This document shows positions 1-5,099 of a stretch of DNA of 5,099 nucleotides, piece by piece. Position numbers and translations under genes: made by a program. Location of the stretch: NCBI GenBank assembly GCA_002723015.1, contig PBNG01000052.1:10659-15757 (forward strand). The letters are read 5' to 3'. Numbering within the stretch: the stretch's first letter is position 1; each line of letters starts with the position of its first letter. This DNA is from Roseibacillus sp. (GTDB lineage Bacteria; Verrucomicrobiota; Verrucomicrobiae; Verrucomicrobiales; Akkermansiaceae). The notes below the pieces were generated by a model that ran no database searches, was not told the origin of the DNA, and worked only from the letters and a program-made list of their open reading frames with translations.

Positions 1-375
1 GGGGCCGCTTATCAGATCTACGACGACTGCCTTGATCTGGTCGGATCCGAGGATCAATTCGGCAAAACTCTGAGGACGGACCTCGAAAAGGGAAAGCTGA
101 CGCTTCCGATGCTTTACCTTCTTGAAGAGGCCGGAGATACCCAGAGAGAAATTCTCCAGAAAAGAATCATCCAGCAGGAAGAACTCGACCTTACCGTCCT
201 TGCCGGTATCGCGGAATATCAGGGGGCGATTGGGAGATCTCTTGACTACGCAACCGCGCTGCTCCGGGAAGCAAGTGAAAGCCTTTCCCTTCTCGAAGAA
301 TCCGCTTACCGGCAGGCCCTGTCAGAAATGCTGAATTTTCTTCTCAAGCTCCTAGGCACACTCCAGAAGGGGTGA
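1..375 (+). CDS. Long-chain polyprenyl diphosphate synthase, C-terminal part (5' end outside window)
   Basis: The frame is open from base 1 and ends at TGA 373-375, giving the last 124 residues. The protein should condense isopentenyl diphosphate units onto an allylic diphosphate to make the C35-C45 side chain of menaquinone or ubiquinone, in the cytoplasm. The second aspartate-rich motif of the trans-prenyltransferase family is visible as YDDCLD (DDxxD at residues 8-12 of the fragment), followed by the family signature GKTLRTDLEKGKLTLP (residues 21-36), equivalent to GKxxGxDLxEGKxTLP in IspB/HepT-type enzymes. The remaining roughly 85 residues are helical, as expected for the C-terminal domain. 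The first aspartate-rich motif lies off the left edge. The DL-EGK-TLP form argues for a long-chain synthase rather than farnesyl diphosphate synthase (IspA), but chain length cannot be read from this fragment, so no symbol is given. Confidence 0.9.
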   Translation, partial: GAAYQIYDDCLDLVGSEDQFGKTLRTDLEKGKLTLPMLYLLEEAGDTQREILQKRIIQQEELDLTVLAGIAEYQGAIGRSLDYATALLREASESLSLLEESAYRQALSEMLNFLLKLLGTLQKG

Positions 376-407
376 TCCCCGGAATCTACACACCGAGTCT
401 CTCCGGA

Positions 408-420
408 CCTCTCTCAGAGG
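408..420. terminator. Small hairpin in the convergent gap, possible weak terminator
   Basis: CCTCT (408-412) and AGAGG (416-420) form a perfect 5-bp stem with a CTC loop, directly beside the stop codon of the minus-strand gene (422-424) in the 46-bp gap between two converging genes. There is no T-tract on either side, so it is not a classical intrinsic terminator. Its position is the only support for a termination role. Confidence 0.2.
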
Positions 421-421
421 G

Positions 422-1330
422 CTAAAGCACTCCCCGAAAAAGACAGCCCGCGTTAGGCTGACCCGCCTTTTCTTCTTCAGGCATGTGCTCGACGGCCGTC
501 GTCAGGAACAGAACGGTCTCCCCTCCCAGTTCCATCAGGAGCGGGCAGGTCACCCGGGGAGAACCCGGGGTCTTCCACACTGCCTCCAGTCGGCCGTCAG
601 CCAGACTATGCTGACGGGCTTCTCCTTCCCTTACATTCTCGGGGTTATACATCGCGATAATGATACTCTGCCCATCAGGAGTCATGACCATTCCATCAGG
701 GTAGGAGGAAACCGCCCGCAAATCCAATACCGTTCGCGGCTCTCCCAGTTGCTGCGCATCACCATCCAGTGGATACTCCACCACCAGCCTCGTCGGAGTA
801 TCAATATCGAGAAGGAATTCGTTCCCCTCACGGGTGAGGATCACTTTGCCGTTAGAGCAGGTTTGCCCTCCTCGTAAATGTATCGGCTCATCCATTCCGG
901 GACGCCAGAGATACAAAGATCCCTTGGGATCCGTGAAGGCTACATCCTTGGTGCCGAAGATGACTCCATCTCGATAGACTACCCCGTCATTGATGATGGT
1001 TCCGTCTTCCTCTCCCCTGACCTCTCCCGGCGAATCGACCCATTGATCCAATTTGATATCGTAGAATCCAACCTTTCTCTCCGCACCTACCAAAAATACG
1101 TTTGAATCCTCCGTGGGAAAGGCAAACCCGGGACGCCCGGGAAGAACATGTTGCTGATTGAGCCCCGTGGCGAGATCAAGAATGTTGATCGATCCCTGCA
1201 GGGATTCTCCTCCATGCTGAATGGCTACCCACGAGATCTTTCCATCCCCATACTGACAGGGCCCCTCAGGAAGATAGGCGAGGGCGTCAACGCCCGGACG
1301 GAATGCAACTATTGCGGTGTGCTCAGTCAT
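422..1330 (-). CDS. SMP-30/gluconolactonase/LRE-like family protein (six-bladed beta-propeller)
   Basis: A 302-residue protein starting at ATG 1328-1330 and ending at TAG 422-424, the usual length for the SMP-30 family. These proteins are six-bladed beta-propellers that bind a divalent metal and mostly hydrolyse sugar lactones. Visible landmarks are LPEGP near the start (E22, the expected first metal ligand), TIINDG (N114, D115), CSNGK (N160, the expected second ligand), SYPDGMVM (D212, the expected third ligand) and PNAGCLF near the end (292-298), all in family order. The arginine that in animal regucalcin precedes the NDG motif by two residues is isoleucine here (I112), so substrate choice may differ. 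There is no signal peptide, so it is probably cytoplasmic. It lies 126 bp downstream of the DUF1080 gene on the same strand. No Shine-Dalgarno is visible before the ATG. The metal-dependent hydrolase call is sound at family level; the exact substrate is unknown. Confidence 0.82.
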   Translation of the reverse strand: MTEHTAIVAFRPGVDALAYLPEGPCQYGDGKISWVAIQHGGESLQGSINILDLATGLNQQHVLPGRPGFAFPTEDSNVFLVGAERKVGFYDIKLDQWVDSPGEVRGEEDGTIINDGVVYRDGVIFGTKDVAFTDPKGSLYLWRPGMDEPIHLRGGQTCSNGKVILTREGNEFLLDIDTPTRLVVEYPLDGDAQQLGEPRTVLDLRAVSSYPDGMVMTPDGQSIIIAMYNPENVREGEARQHSLADGRLEAVWKTPGSPRVTCPLLMELGGETVLFLTTAVEHMPEEEKAGQPNAGCLFRGVL

Positions 1331-1456
1331 GACTGTAATAGCGAGCTAGACAAAAGGATCTTGCGACCATGGCTGCCGAGTTAGGGATTAGAATTTCATC
1401 CACCTGGATCATACGTCGATGAATCGATATTCCCGCTTCCCAAAAGTTGGACGCGT

Positions 1457-2140
1457 CTACTTGATTTCCTTGATCTTGACGTTCCGGAAGGAGACCTGGG
1501 CTCCATGATCCTGCAGGCCGAGGTGGCCTTTCTTTGTCTCAGCGAACCCTTTCCACGTCGCGAACTTGCTTTCGGCCACCTTCTTATTCCAATCGTCGCT
1601 CCCGATATGGTACTCCGAGACTTTCTGTCCATTGAACCAGTGTGTTCCTTTTCCATCAACCAGTTTGATTCGGACTGTATTCCATCCGTCCGGGTTTATT
1701 TTTTTCTCCCCCTCGACAGCAATTGGATACAGGGCGTAGAGCCCTCCCGCATCAGTACTCTTCTTTCCTTTCGAGCGCTCAATCTGCATTTCAGGAGCGA
1801 CCTTGTAGATCGGGCCTCCCGCCTCTGGATTAACCCGGATCAAGATCCCGCTGTTACCCTTTGTCTTCCATTCAAGGCTGAGCTCAAAATTCTCATAAGA
1901 ATCCGAGGTATAAATATCACCCGCTCCTTTCTTCATCAGGGTAAGGGTTCCGTCCTCCACTCCCCAGGCTCCTGCCTCAAGGGCCTTCTTGGTCTTCCAG
2001 CTGTGCCACCCAGAGGTGGATTTCCCATCAAAAAGCAGTTTCCAGCCTTCCTTTTTTTCGGCTCGGGTCAGGACGTTGTGTTCTCCATGCGCGAGAGAAC
2101 TGAGGGCGATCGCAATTGCGAGTGAGATAGTCGTTTTCAT
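1457..2140 (-). CDS. Secreted DUF1080 protein (3-keto-disaccharide hydrolase domain family)
   Basis: A 227-residue protein with the concanavalin-like DUF1080 fold. The ATG at 2138-2140 is chosen because it gives a clean signal peptide: MKTT, a hydrophobic run (residues 5-17), then AHG before E20. An in-frame GTG at 2195-2197 would bury this under 19 extra polar residues. The lack of a lipobox cysteine suggests a soluble periplasmic or exported protein. Family landmarks in order are GWKLLFDGKSTSGW (32-45), NSGILIRV (96-103), PEMQIER (116-122), AGGLYALYP (131-139), WNTVRIKL (153-160), HWFNGQKV (167-174) and GHLGLQDHGAQVSFRNVKI (205-223). Members studied in Bacteroides cleave 3-keto-glycosides, and the family is greatly expanded in Verrucomicrobia and Planctomycetes. 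It covers essentially the whole domain and has no extra modules. It may be cotranscribed with the SMP-30-like gene after it. The family is secure; the enzymatic role is inferred from relatives. Confidence 0.9.
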   Translation of the reverse strand: MKTTISLAIAIALSSLAHGEHNVLTRAEKKEGWKLLFDGKSTSGWHSWKTKKALEAGAWGVEDGTLTLMKKGAGDIYTSDSYENFELSLEWKTKGNSGILIRVNPEAGGPIYKVAPEMQIERSKGKKSTDAGGLYALYPIAVEGEKKINPDGWNTVRIKLVDGKGTHWFNGQKVSEYHIGSDDWNKKVAESKFATWKGFAETKKGHLGLQDHGAQVSFRNVKIKEIK

Positions 2141-2328
2141 GATCAAGATAGGACTCGTGTACTGCTTCTGGAGGTCACGAACAAGCCCCGTAATCACCGG
2201 AACGGCTGCTCATTCAGGATTCCGGATTATGTTGCTCCCCGTCCCACAAGGTTCTCTTCAGCAATGTCAGCAATTCCAGGACCGTTTTTTACTCTCCTGG
2301 TTCTCCGGAGCCGGATTTGTCCCTAATT

Positions 2329-2357
2329 TTGATAATTTTCCCGCTCCCAGTAACAAT
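2329..2357 (+). promoter_or_regulatory. Candidate sigma-70-type promoter for nrdR
   Basis: TTGATA (2329-2334, five of six matches to TTGACA) is followed after a 17-bp spacer by AACAAT (2352-2357, four of six matches to TATAAT). A start of transcription would fall near 2364, about 75 bp before the nrdR ATG and just ahead of the two NrdR-box-like sequences. The second hexamer is weak, so this is only a candidate. Confidence 0.28.
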
Positions 2358-2366
2358 TACAGCGTA

Positions 2367-2414
2367 TCACGAAATAGAGTGGCGTTTTTTCTTTGCCCCT
2401 ACCACATATTGGGT
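2367..2414. promoter_or_regulatory. Possible tandem NrdR boxes upstream of nrdR
   Basis: Two 16-bp sites, TCACGAAATAGAGTGG (2367-2382) and CTACCACATATTGGGT (2399-2414), each match about 11 of 16 positions of the NrdR-box consensus as I remember it (acaCwAtATaTwGtgt). They are separated by 16 bp, so their centres are 32 bp or about three helical turns apart, the usual arrangement of paired NrdR boxes. The second site lies inside an imperfect 18-bp palindrome (2399-2416, CTACC arms paired with GGTAG) whose centre is one base off that of the box. They sit 25-73 bp before the nrdR start, which would fit autorepression. Neither site is a strong match alone. Confidence 0.38.
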
Positions 2415-2439
2415 AGCTTTACTTCCCATTGAGCAATCA

Positions 2440-2931
2440 ATGAGGTGTATTCAGTGCGGTTCACACAAAGACAAGGTTGTCGACTCCCGGATGTCGAAGG
2501 ACGGGACGACGATCCGGAGGCGCCGCGAGTGCCTCGATTGCAACTACCGCTACACGACCTACGAGCAGATCGAGCGAACGGAACTCCAGGTAGTAAAAAA
2601 GGACGGAAGTCGGGAAGCCATCAATCGGGAAAAGCTGTTCCGGGGTCTGGTAAAGGCATGCGAAAAGCGTCCTGTCTCGATGGACCGTCTGGATCGAGCG
2701 GTGGAAGAGATCCTCTCCGATCTTCACAAAGACCACATTTCGGAAGTCCCCTCCCGTCTCATCGGAACCGAAGTGATGGACAAGTTACACCAGATCGATC
2801 CAGTGGCTTATGTCCGCTACGTATCTGTCTATCGTCAGTTCGACAACGTCGGCGAATTCATCAGCGAAATCCAATCACTCGAGAACCGGGCGGTGCGGGA
2901 TCACATGCAGAGGAGGCTGTTCAAGGAATAA
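2440..2931 (+). CDS. nrdR: Transcriptional repressor NrdR
   Basis: A 163-residue protein of normal NrdR length (about 150-160). NrdR represses ribonucleotide reductase genes by binding paired NrdR boxes, with dATP/ATP bound in its ATP-cone setting the oligomeric state. The N-terminal zinc ribbon has its four cysteines at C3, C6, C31 and C34, with the DNA-binding basic stretch RRRREC at 26-31 and RYTTYE at 37-42. The ATP-cone follows from about residue 49: VVKKDGSRE (51-59), LVKACEKRPVS (70-80), EVPSRLIG and VAYVRYVSVYRQF. The start at ATG 2440-2442 gives the universal M-R-C opening; the open frame extends upstream to 2317, but those residues do not belong to the family. It is followed after 7 bp by the next gene and is probably cotranscribed with it. 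No ribonucleotide reductase gene lies in the window. Possible NrdR boxes upstream suggest autoregulation. Confidence 0.97.
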   Translation: MRCIQCGSHKDKVVDSRMSKDGTTIRRRRECLDCNYRYTTYEQIERTELQVVKKDGSREAINREKLFRGLVKACEKRPVSMDRLDRAVEEILSDLHKDHISEVPSRLIGTEVMDKLHQIDPVAYVRYVSVYRQFDNVGEFISEIQSLENRAVRDHMQRRLFKE

Positions 2932-2938
2932 TTTTGTC

Positions 2939-3505
2939 ATGATCTGCCTCGTTGGAAAACTGCCCGTGCTGAAGGTTGGCCGCCACCAGGTATCAAGCTA
3001 CGACACCGCGTGGATAGATGTCGCTCTTCAGCGTGCGGCGCATTCCTGCGACCGGGCGGACTTTCCCTTCATTGATGATATCCGGGACGGCATCCTGCAC
3101 TACCTTGAGCACAAGTGCCCTTGGAGGGTTCTCCCGCTCGAAGACCTCTTTGAGCGCATGAAGCGAATGCTGAGGCGTATTGGATGTGATGCCATTGCGG
3201 ACAATCTGAAGCCGCTAGCCCCTCCCATTACCCTGTCCATTGCCCGCGCCGCGAGAGAAGCCGGAAACGGATTTGAACTCGCATTCTACCGGAAACTGCA
3301 GGAGGAAATTGATGACCTGCATGCCCGGGGGGCAGAGGAATTTCATTTCACGGAGCTCCGTGAAAGCGCCCGCATTCTCCTTGGGGCCGCCCAGTGGACT
3401 TCCCACTGTAATCGTCTCCACCACGAGATCCTCGCCTTCCTACAGGATATTGCACAGCAACCCGTTCCTGAGAATCGCAGAATTCAGCTCACCATTGACC
3501 TCTGA
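2939..3505 (+). CDS. Unrecognised 188-residue protein encoded after nrdR, possibly with an ATP-cone-like N-terminal half
   Basis: I do not recognise this protein by name. It is cytoplasmic in character, with no signal peptide or membrane segment. The ATG at 2939-2941 is chosen because it is the first in-frame start after the nrdR stop and has AAGGA at 2923-2927 (11-nt spacing), the only plausible ribosome site in the cluster; starts further upstream would overlap nrdR. Residues 8-90 can be laid against the ATP-cone of the neighbouring NrdR: LPVLKVGRHQ beside LQVVKKDGSR, ALQRAA beside LVKACE, DDIRDGILHYLEH beside DRAVEEILSDLHK, and RVLPLEDLFERMKRMLRRIG beside EVPSRLIGTEVMDKLHQID. The aspartate of the cone's K-DG motif is absent, so nucleotide binding may be lost or altered. 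Residues 95-170 are predicted helical with charged segments (FYRKLQEEIDDLHARGAEEF), and the end is short and polar. Seven bp separate it from nrdR, so it is probably in the same operon. Confidence 0.75.
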   Translation: MICLVGKLPVLKVGRHQVSSYDTAWIDVALQRAAHSCDRADFPFIDDIRDGILHYLEHKCPWRVLPLEDLFERMKRMLRRIGCDAIADNLKPLAPPITLSIARAAREAGNGFELAFYRKLQEEIDDLHARGAEEFHFTELRESARILLGAAQWTSHCNRLHHEILAFLQDIAQQPVPENRRIQLTIDL

Positions 3506-3599
3506 AAGCAACGGAATATCCCCGAGAACTTGAGAGGCTCGGCTCACGGGTTGCCTCGCTTGGTGCCTCTGCCTCCGTCCTCAAAACTGCGATCTTCCC

Positions 3600-3947
3600 G
3601 TGACTGAAAAAACCATCTTCCAGAAGATTGCGGATCGGGAGATTCCGGCTGATATCGTCTACGAGGACGACCTGTGCCTCTGCTTCCGGGACATCGCTCC
3701 CCAGGCCCCGGTGCACCTGCTCCTCGTGCCTAAAAAGCTGATCGTCCGGATCGGACAGACCAATCCCTCTGATCAGGATCTTCTTGGACACCTTCTCACT
3801 CGCATACGCATTATCGCGGAGCAGGAGGGATTGAGTGAAGATGGCTTCCGGGTGGTGATCAACAATGGCAGGAACGGAGGAGAGGCCATTCCCCACCTGC
3901 ACCTCCACCTCCTGGCGGGCCGGAAACTCGGTTGGCCTCCCGGTTAG
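3600..3947 (+). CDS. HIT family protein (Hint-like purine nucleoside phosphoramidate hydrolase)
   Basis: A 115-residue protein of the typical Hint branch length, starting at GTG 3600-3602 and ending at TAG 3945-3947. Histidine-triad enzymes split nucleoside phosphoramidates or related adenylated compounds by covalent AMP transfer to the central histidine. The triad is HLHLHLL (H99, H101, H103; H101 is the expected nucleophile). Other family marks are TIFQKIADREIPADIVYEDD (5-24), which begins the fold, FRDIAPQAPVHLLLVPK (29-45), FRVVINNGRNGGEAIPHLHLH (83-103), and GWPPG at the very end, which matches the C-terminus of Hint proteins. The GTG start is preferred because the Hint N-terminus begins there and no ATG lies just upstream. 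No Shine-Dalgarno is seen. It starts 94 bp after the preceding gene, whose gap holds no clear terminator, so cotranscription is possible. The physiological substrate is not known for most bacterial members. Confidence 0.93.
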   Translation: MTEKTIFQKIADREIPADIVYEDDLCLCFRDIAPQAPVHLLLVPKKLIVRIGQTNPSDQDLLGHLLTRIRIIAEQEGLSEDGFRVVINNGRNGGEAIPHLHLHLLAGRKLGWPPG

Positions 3948-3961
3948 AGAATGGAAGAGGC

Positions 3962-3977
3962 GGTGCCACCGAGCACC
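3962..3977. terminator. Small hairpin in the convergent gap between the HIT gene and ccsA
   Basis: GGTGC (3962-3966) and GCACC (3973-3977) form a 5-bp GC-rich stem with a 6-base loop in the 36-bp gap between two converging stop codons. No T-tract follows on either strand, so any terminator activity would be weak or Rho-dependent. The support is position and symmetry only. Confidence 0.22.
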
Positions 3978-3983
3978 CTGCAA

Positions 3984-5099
3984 TCACGTAGCCTCCTGCT
4001 TGGTCTCGCGCGGCTTTGCCTCTTCCATCTTCCATGACCGGGATTTACTGCGCCGCGATGCTTTCTCCAGAATCGCTAGACCAATACCCCCAAGGGCCAC
4101 GACGCCCTCAAAGCAGTAGAACATCATCACCGCCCCTCCGATCCCTTCGGTGAATCCATAGGAGTGCAAACCCGTACCAAGGAGGTTGACTCCCCACCAT
4201 GAGAAGGCCACGACGATCGCCCCAAGGATGGAAGCAATATGGATTCCCCAATCCTTCAGATAGCCACCCATGCGCGCGTGCAGAATGATCAGGCACCAGA
4301 GAACGATCAACATCGCCCCATTCTCCTTGGGATCCCAGCCCCAGAAACGACCCCATGAGTCATTGGCCCAGATCCCTCCCAATACCGTGCCAACAAGAGA
4401 GAAAAAGAGCGTGAAACATACCAATCCATAGACTGATCGGGTCAGGAAACGGCAGAGCGACCTGTCACTCCTATCAAGACCGAAGGCCTTGGCGTAGATG
4501 AAGACATGAGACATCGCCGCCGCGATCAGACCTCCTGAGTAGCCCAAGGTGATGATGATCACGTGCGTGGAAAGCCAGAAATTGGAGCGTAGCACCGCGC
4601 GCAGGGGATCCATATGGTCCTGCGCATCTACCCCTTCGAAGGCTCTGGCCAGAAACAGACCGAGGAGTCCCAACGCAATGGCAGCACCGAGAGCGATCCG
4701 ACGACGGGTCACGAACTCCAGCAGGAACAGCACCAGAACACCCCCACCTGCAATGAAAGGGATCGTATCGTAGAGATTACCCACCGGAGGGCGCTCCATG
4801 AGGATACACCGGTGCACGATTCCCCAGATGAGATACACCGCGCCGAGCACGCCCAGCACCCAGGTCAGGCGGTAGGTCCATTTCCCCCATCCAGAGGCCG
4901 GTGCCAGCCAGCTGATTGCTGCGACCACAAAGGCGAGGACAAACCACGCCAGACCCCTCACGAAATAGTTCTTCTCGTAATACGTTACCTCCGATTCCAA
5001 CTTGCCTTCCTTCTCCCCGAGCGCGTAACTGCGGTCCACAAGTTCGTCCCGCCAGTCATCCAGCTTATCTGCGAACTCACTTTCCTTTCCGTCTACCGC
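3984..5099 (-). CDS. ccsA: Cytochrome c biogenesis protein CcsA/ResC type (System II), 5' end outside window
   Basis: The frame is open from the right edge down to TGA at 3984-3986, giving at least 371 residues. A GTG at 5037-5039 is available, but the frame continues upstream without a stop, with acidic sequence (ESEFADKLDDWRDELVDRSY) running into it, so the true start probably lies beyond 5099. CcsA exports and presents haem to apocytochrome c in System II assembly, in the cytoplasmic membrane. Numbered from that GTG, about nine membrane segments are visible (near 29-46, 56-76, 91-110, 115-130, 157-180, 202-224, 241-256, 265-287 and 300-324). The tryptophan-rich haem-handling motif WANDSWGRFWGWDPKE is at 224-239. 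Conserved histidines include H159 (STHV), H255 (LHAR) and H292 (GLHSYGF), and ERPPVGNLYDTIPF (82-95) is the typical CcsA loop. The charged C-terminal tail is cytoplasmic. The long hydrophilic N-terminal portion suggests a fused or extended form. Confidence 0.92.
   Translation of the reverse strand, partial: AVDGKESEFADKLDDWRDELVDRSYALGEKEGKLESEVTYYEKNYFVRGLAWFVLAFVVAAISWLAPASGWGKWTYRLTWVLGVLGAVYLIWGIVHRCILMERPPVGNLYDTIPFIAGGGVLVLFLLEFVTRRRIALGAAIALGLLGLFLARAFEGVDAQDHMDPLRAVLRSNFWLSTHVIIITLGYSGGLIAAAMSHVFIYAKAFGLDRSDRSLCRFLTRSVYGLVCFTLFFSLVGTVLGGIWANDSWGRFWGWDPKENGAMLIVLWCLIILHARMGGYLKDWGIHIASILGAIVVAFSWWGVNLLGTGLHSYGFTEGIGGAVMMFYCFEGVVALGGIGLAILEKASRRSKSRSWKMEEAKPRETKQEAT

Larger units (their letters stand above)
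2141..2439. other. Divergent intergenic region between the DUF1080 gene and nrdR
   Basis: These 299 bp hold no coding sequence that I can support. The half next to the DUF1080 gene shows no convincing promoter; a CATAAT hexamer on the minus strand (2226-2231) has no good partner hexamer upstream. The half next to nrdR is AT-richer than the genes and holds a candidate promoter and two NrdR-box-like sequences, listed separately. Neither flanking gene has a Shine-Dalgarno sequence: the bases before the nrdR ATG read CCATTGAGCAATCA and those before the DUF1080 ATG read CCTATCTTGATC. Confidence 0.6.

Noticed and set aside
379..406. CCGGA/TCCGG inverted repeat after the polyprenyl synthase gene
   Set aside because: A 5-bp stem with an 18-base loop and no T-tract is easily explained by chance.
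1505..2125. 206-residue plus-strand open frame opposite the DUF1080 gene
   Set aside because: It lies wholly antisense to a protein with unmistakable family motifs and a signal peptide, and its own translation shows no recognisable domain.
2141..2197. N-terminal extension of the DUF1080 protein from an upstream GTG
   Set aside because: The extension would bury a good signal peptide behind 19 polar residues; the ATG at 2138-2140 starts the signal peptide directly.
2317..2439. Upstream extension of NrdR from an in-frame start at 2317
   Set aside because: NrdR proteins begin M-R/H-C just before the zinc ribbon; the extension is hydrophobic, unlike the family, and covers the likely promoter and operator.
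2445..2942. 165-residue plus-strand frame overlapping nrdR in another frame
   Set aside because: The translation is low-complexity, rich in Arg, Gly, Ser and Pro, and overlaps a certain nrdR gene almost completely.
3506..3599. Possible hairpin terminator between the 188-residue gene and the HIT gene (AGAGGC with GCCTCT)
   Set aside because: The arms are short with a loop of about 26 bases and no T-tract, so it is not a credible intrinsic terminator.
3489..3983. 164-residue minus-strand open frame covering the whole HIT gene
   Set aside because: It is antisense to a clear histidine-triad gene, and its translation shows no family pattern and is rich in arginine, serine and proline, as expected of a shadow frame.

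Overview
The window looks like chromosomal DNA of a Gram-negative, fairly GC-rich bacterium, most likely a member of the Verrucomicrobiota or a relative in the PVC group. The reasons are a secreted DUF1080 (3-keto-disaccharide hydrolase) protein, a family very abundant in Verrucomicrobia and Planctomycetes, a System II (CcsA-type) cytochrome c assembly protein with an unusually long N-terminal region, and almost no Shine-Dalgarno motifs before the gene starts. The assignment is inference; there is no rRNA or other marker that settles it.

Layout. At the left edge (1-375, +) is the C-terminal part of a long-chain polyprenyl diphosphate synthase. It converges, across a 46-bp gap, on a minus-strand pair: an SMP-30/gluconolactonase-like beta-propeller protein (422-1330) and, upstream of it, a secreted DUF1080 protein (1457-2140). 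A divergent intergenic region (2141-2439) separates these from a plus-strand cluster: nrdR (2440-2931), a 188-residue protein I do not recognise by name (2939-3505, 7 bp after nrdR), and an HIT-family nucleotide hydrolase/transferase (3600-3947). This cluster converges on a minus-strand CcsA-type cytochrome c biogenesis gene (3984-5099), whose reading frame is still open at the right window edge.

How the genes fit together. NrdR is the ATP/dATP-sensing repressor of ribonucleotide reductase genes. The protein encoded just after it has a first half that can be laid against the ATP-cone of NrdR with matching spacing of hydrophobic positions, so it may be a diverged ATP-cone protein; this is the most interesting point here. 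Two NrdR-box-like sequences lie 16 bp apart just before nrdR, which would fit autoregulation. The DUF1080 protein and the SMP-30 protein are both likely to act on sugars or sugar lactones, one outside the cytoplasm and one inside. The polyprenyl synthase (quinone side chain) and CcsA (cytochrome c assembly) are ordinary respiratory-chain support genes. I see no mobile element, CRISPR array, tRNA or rRNA, and no clear multi-gene defence system.
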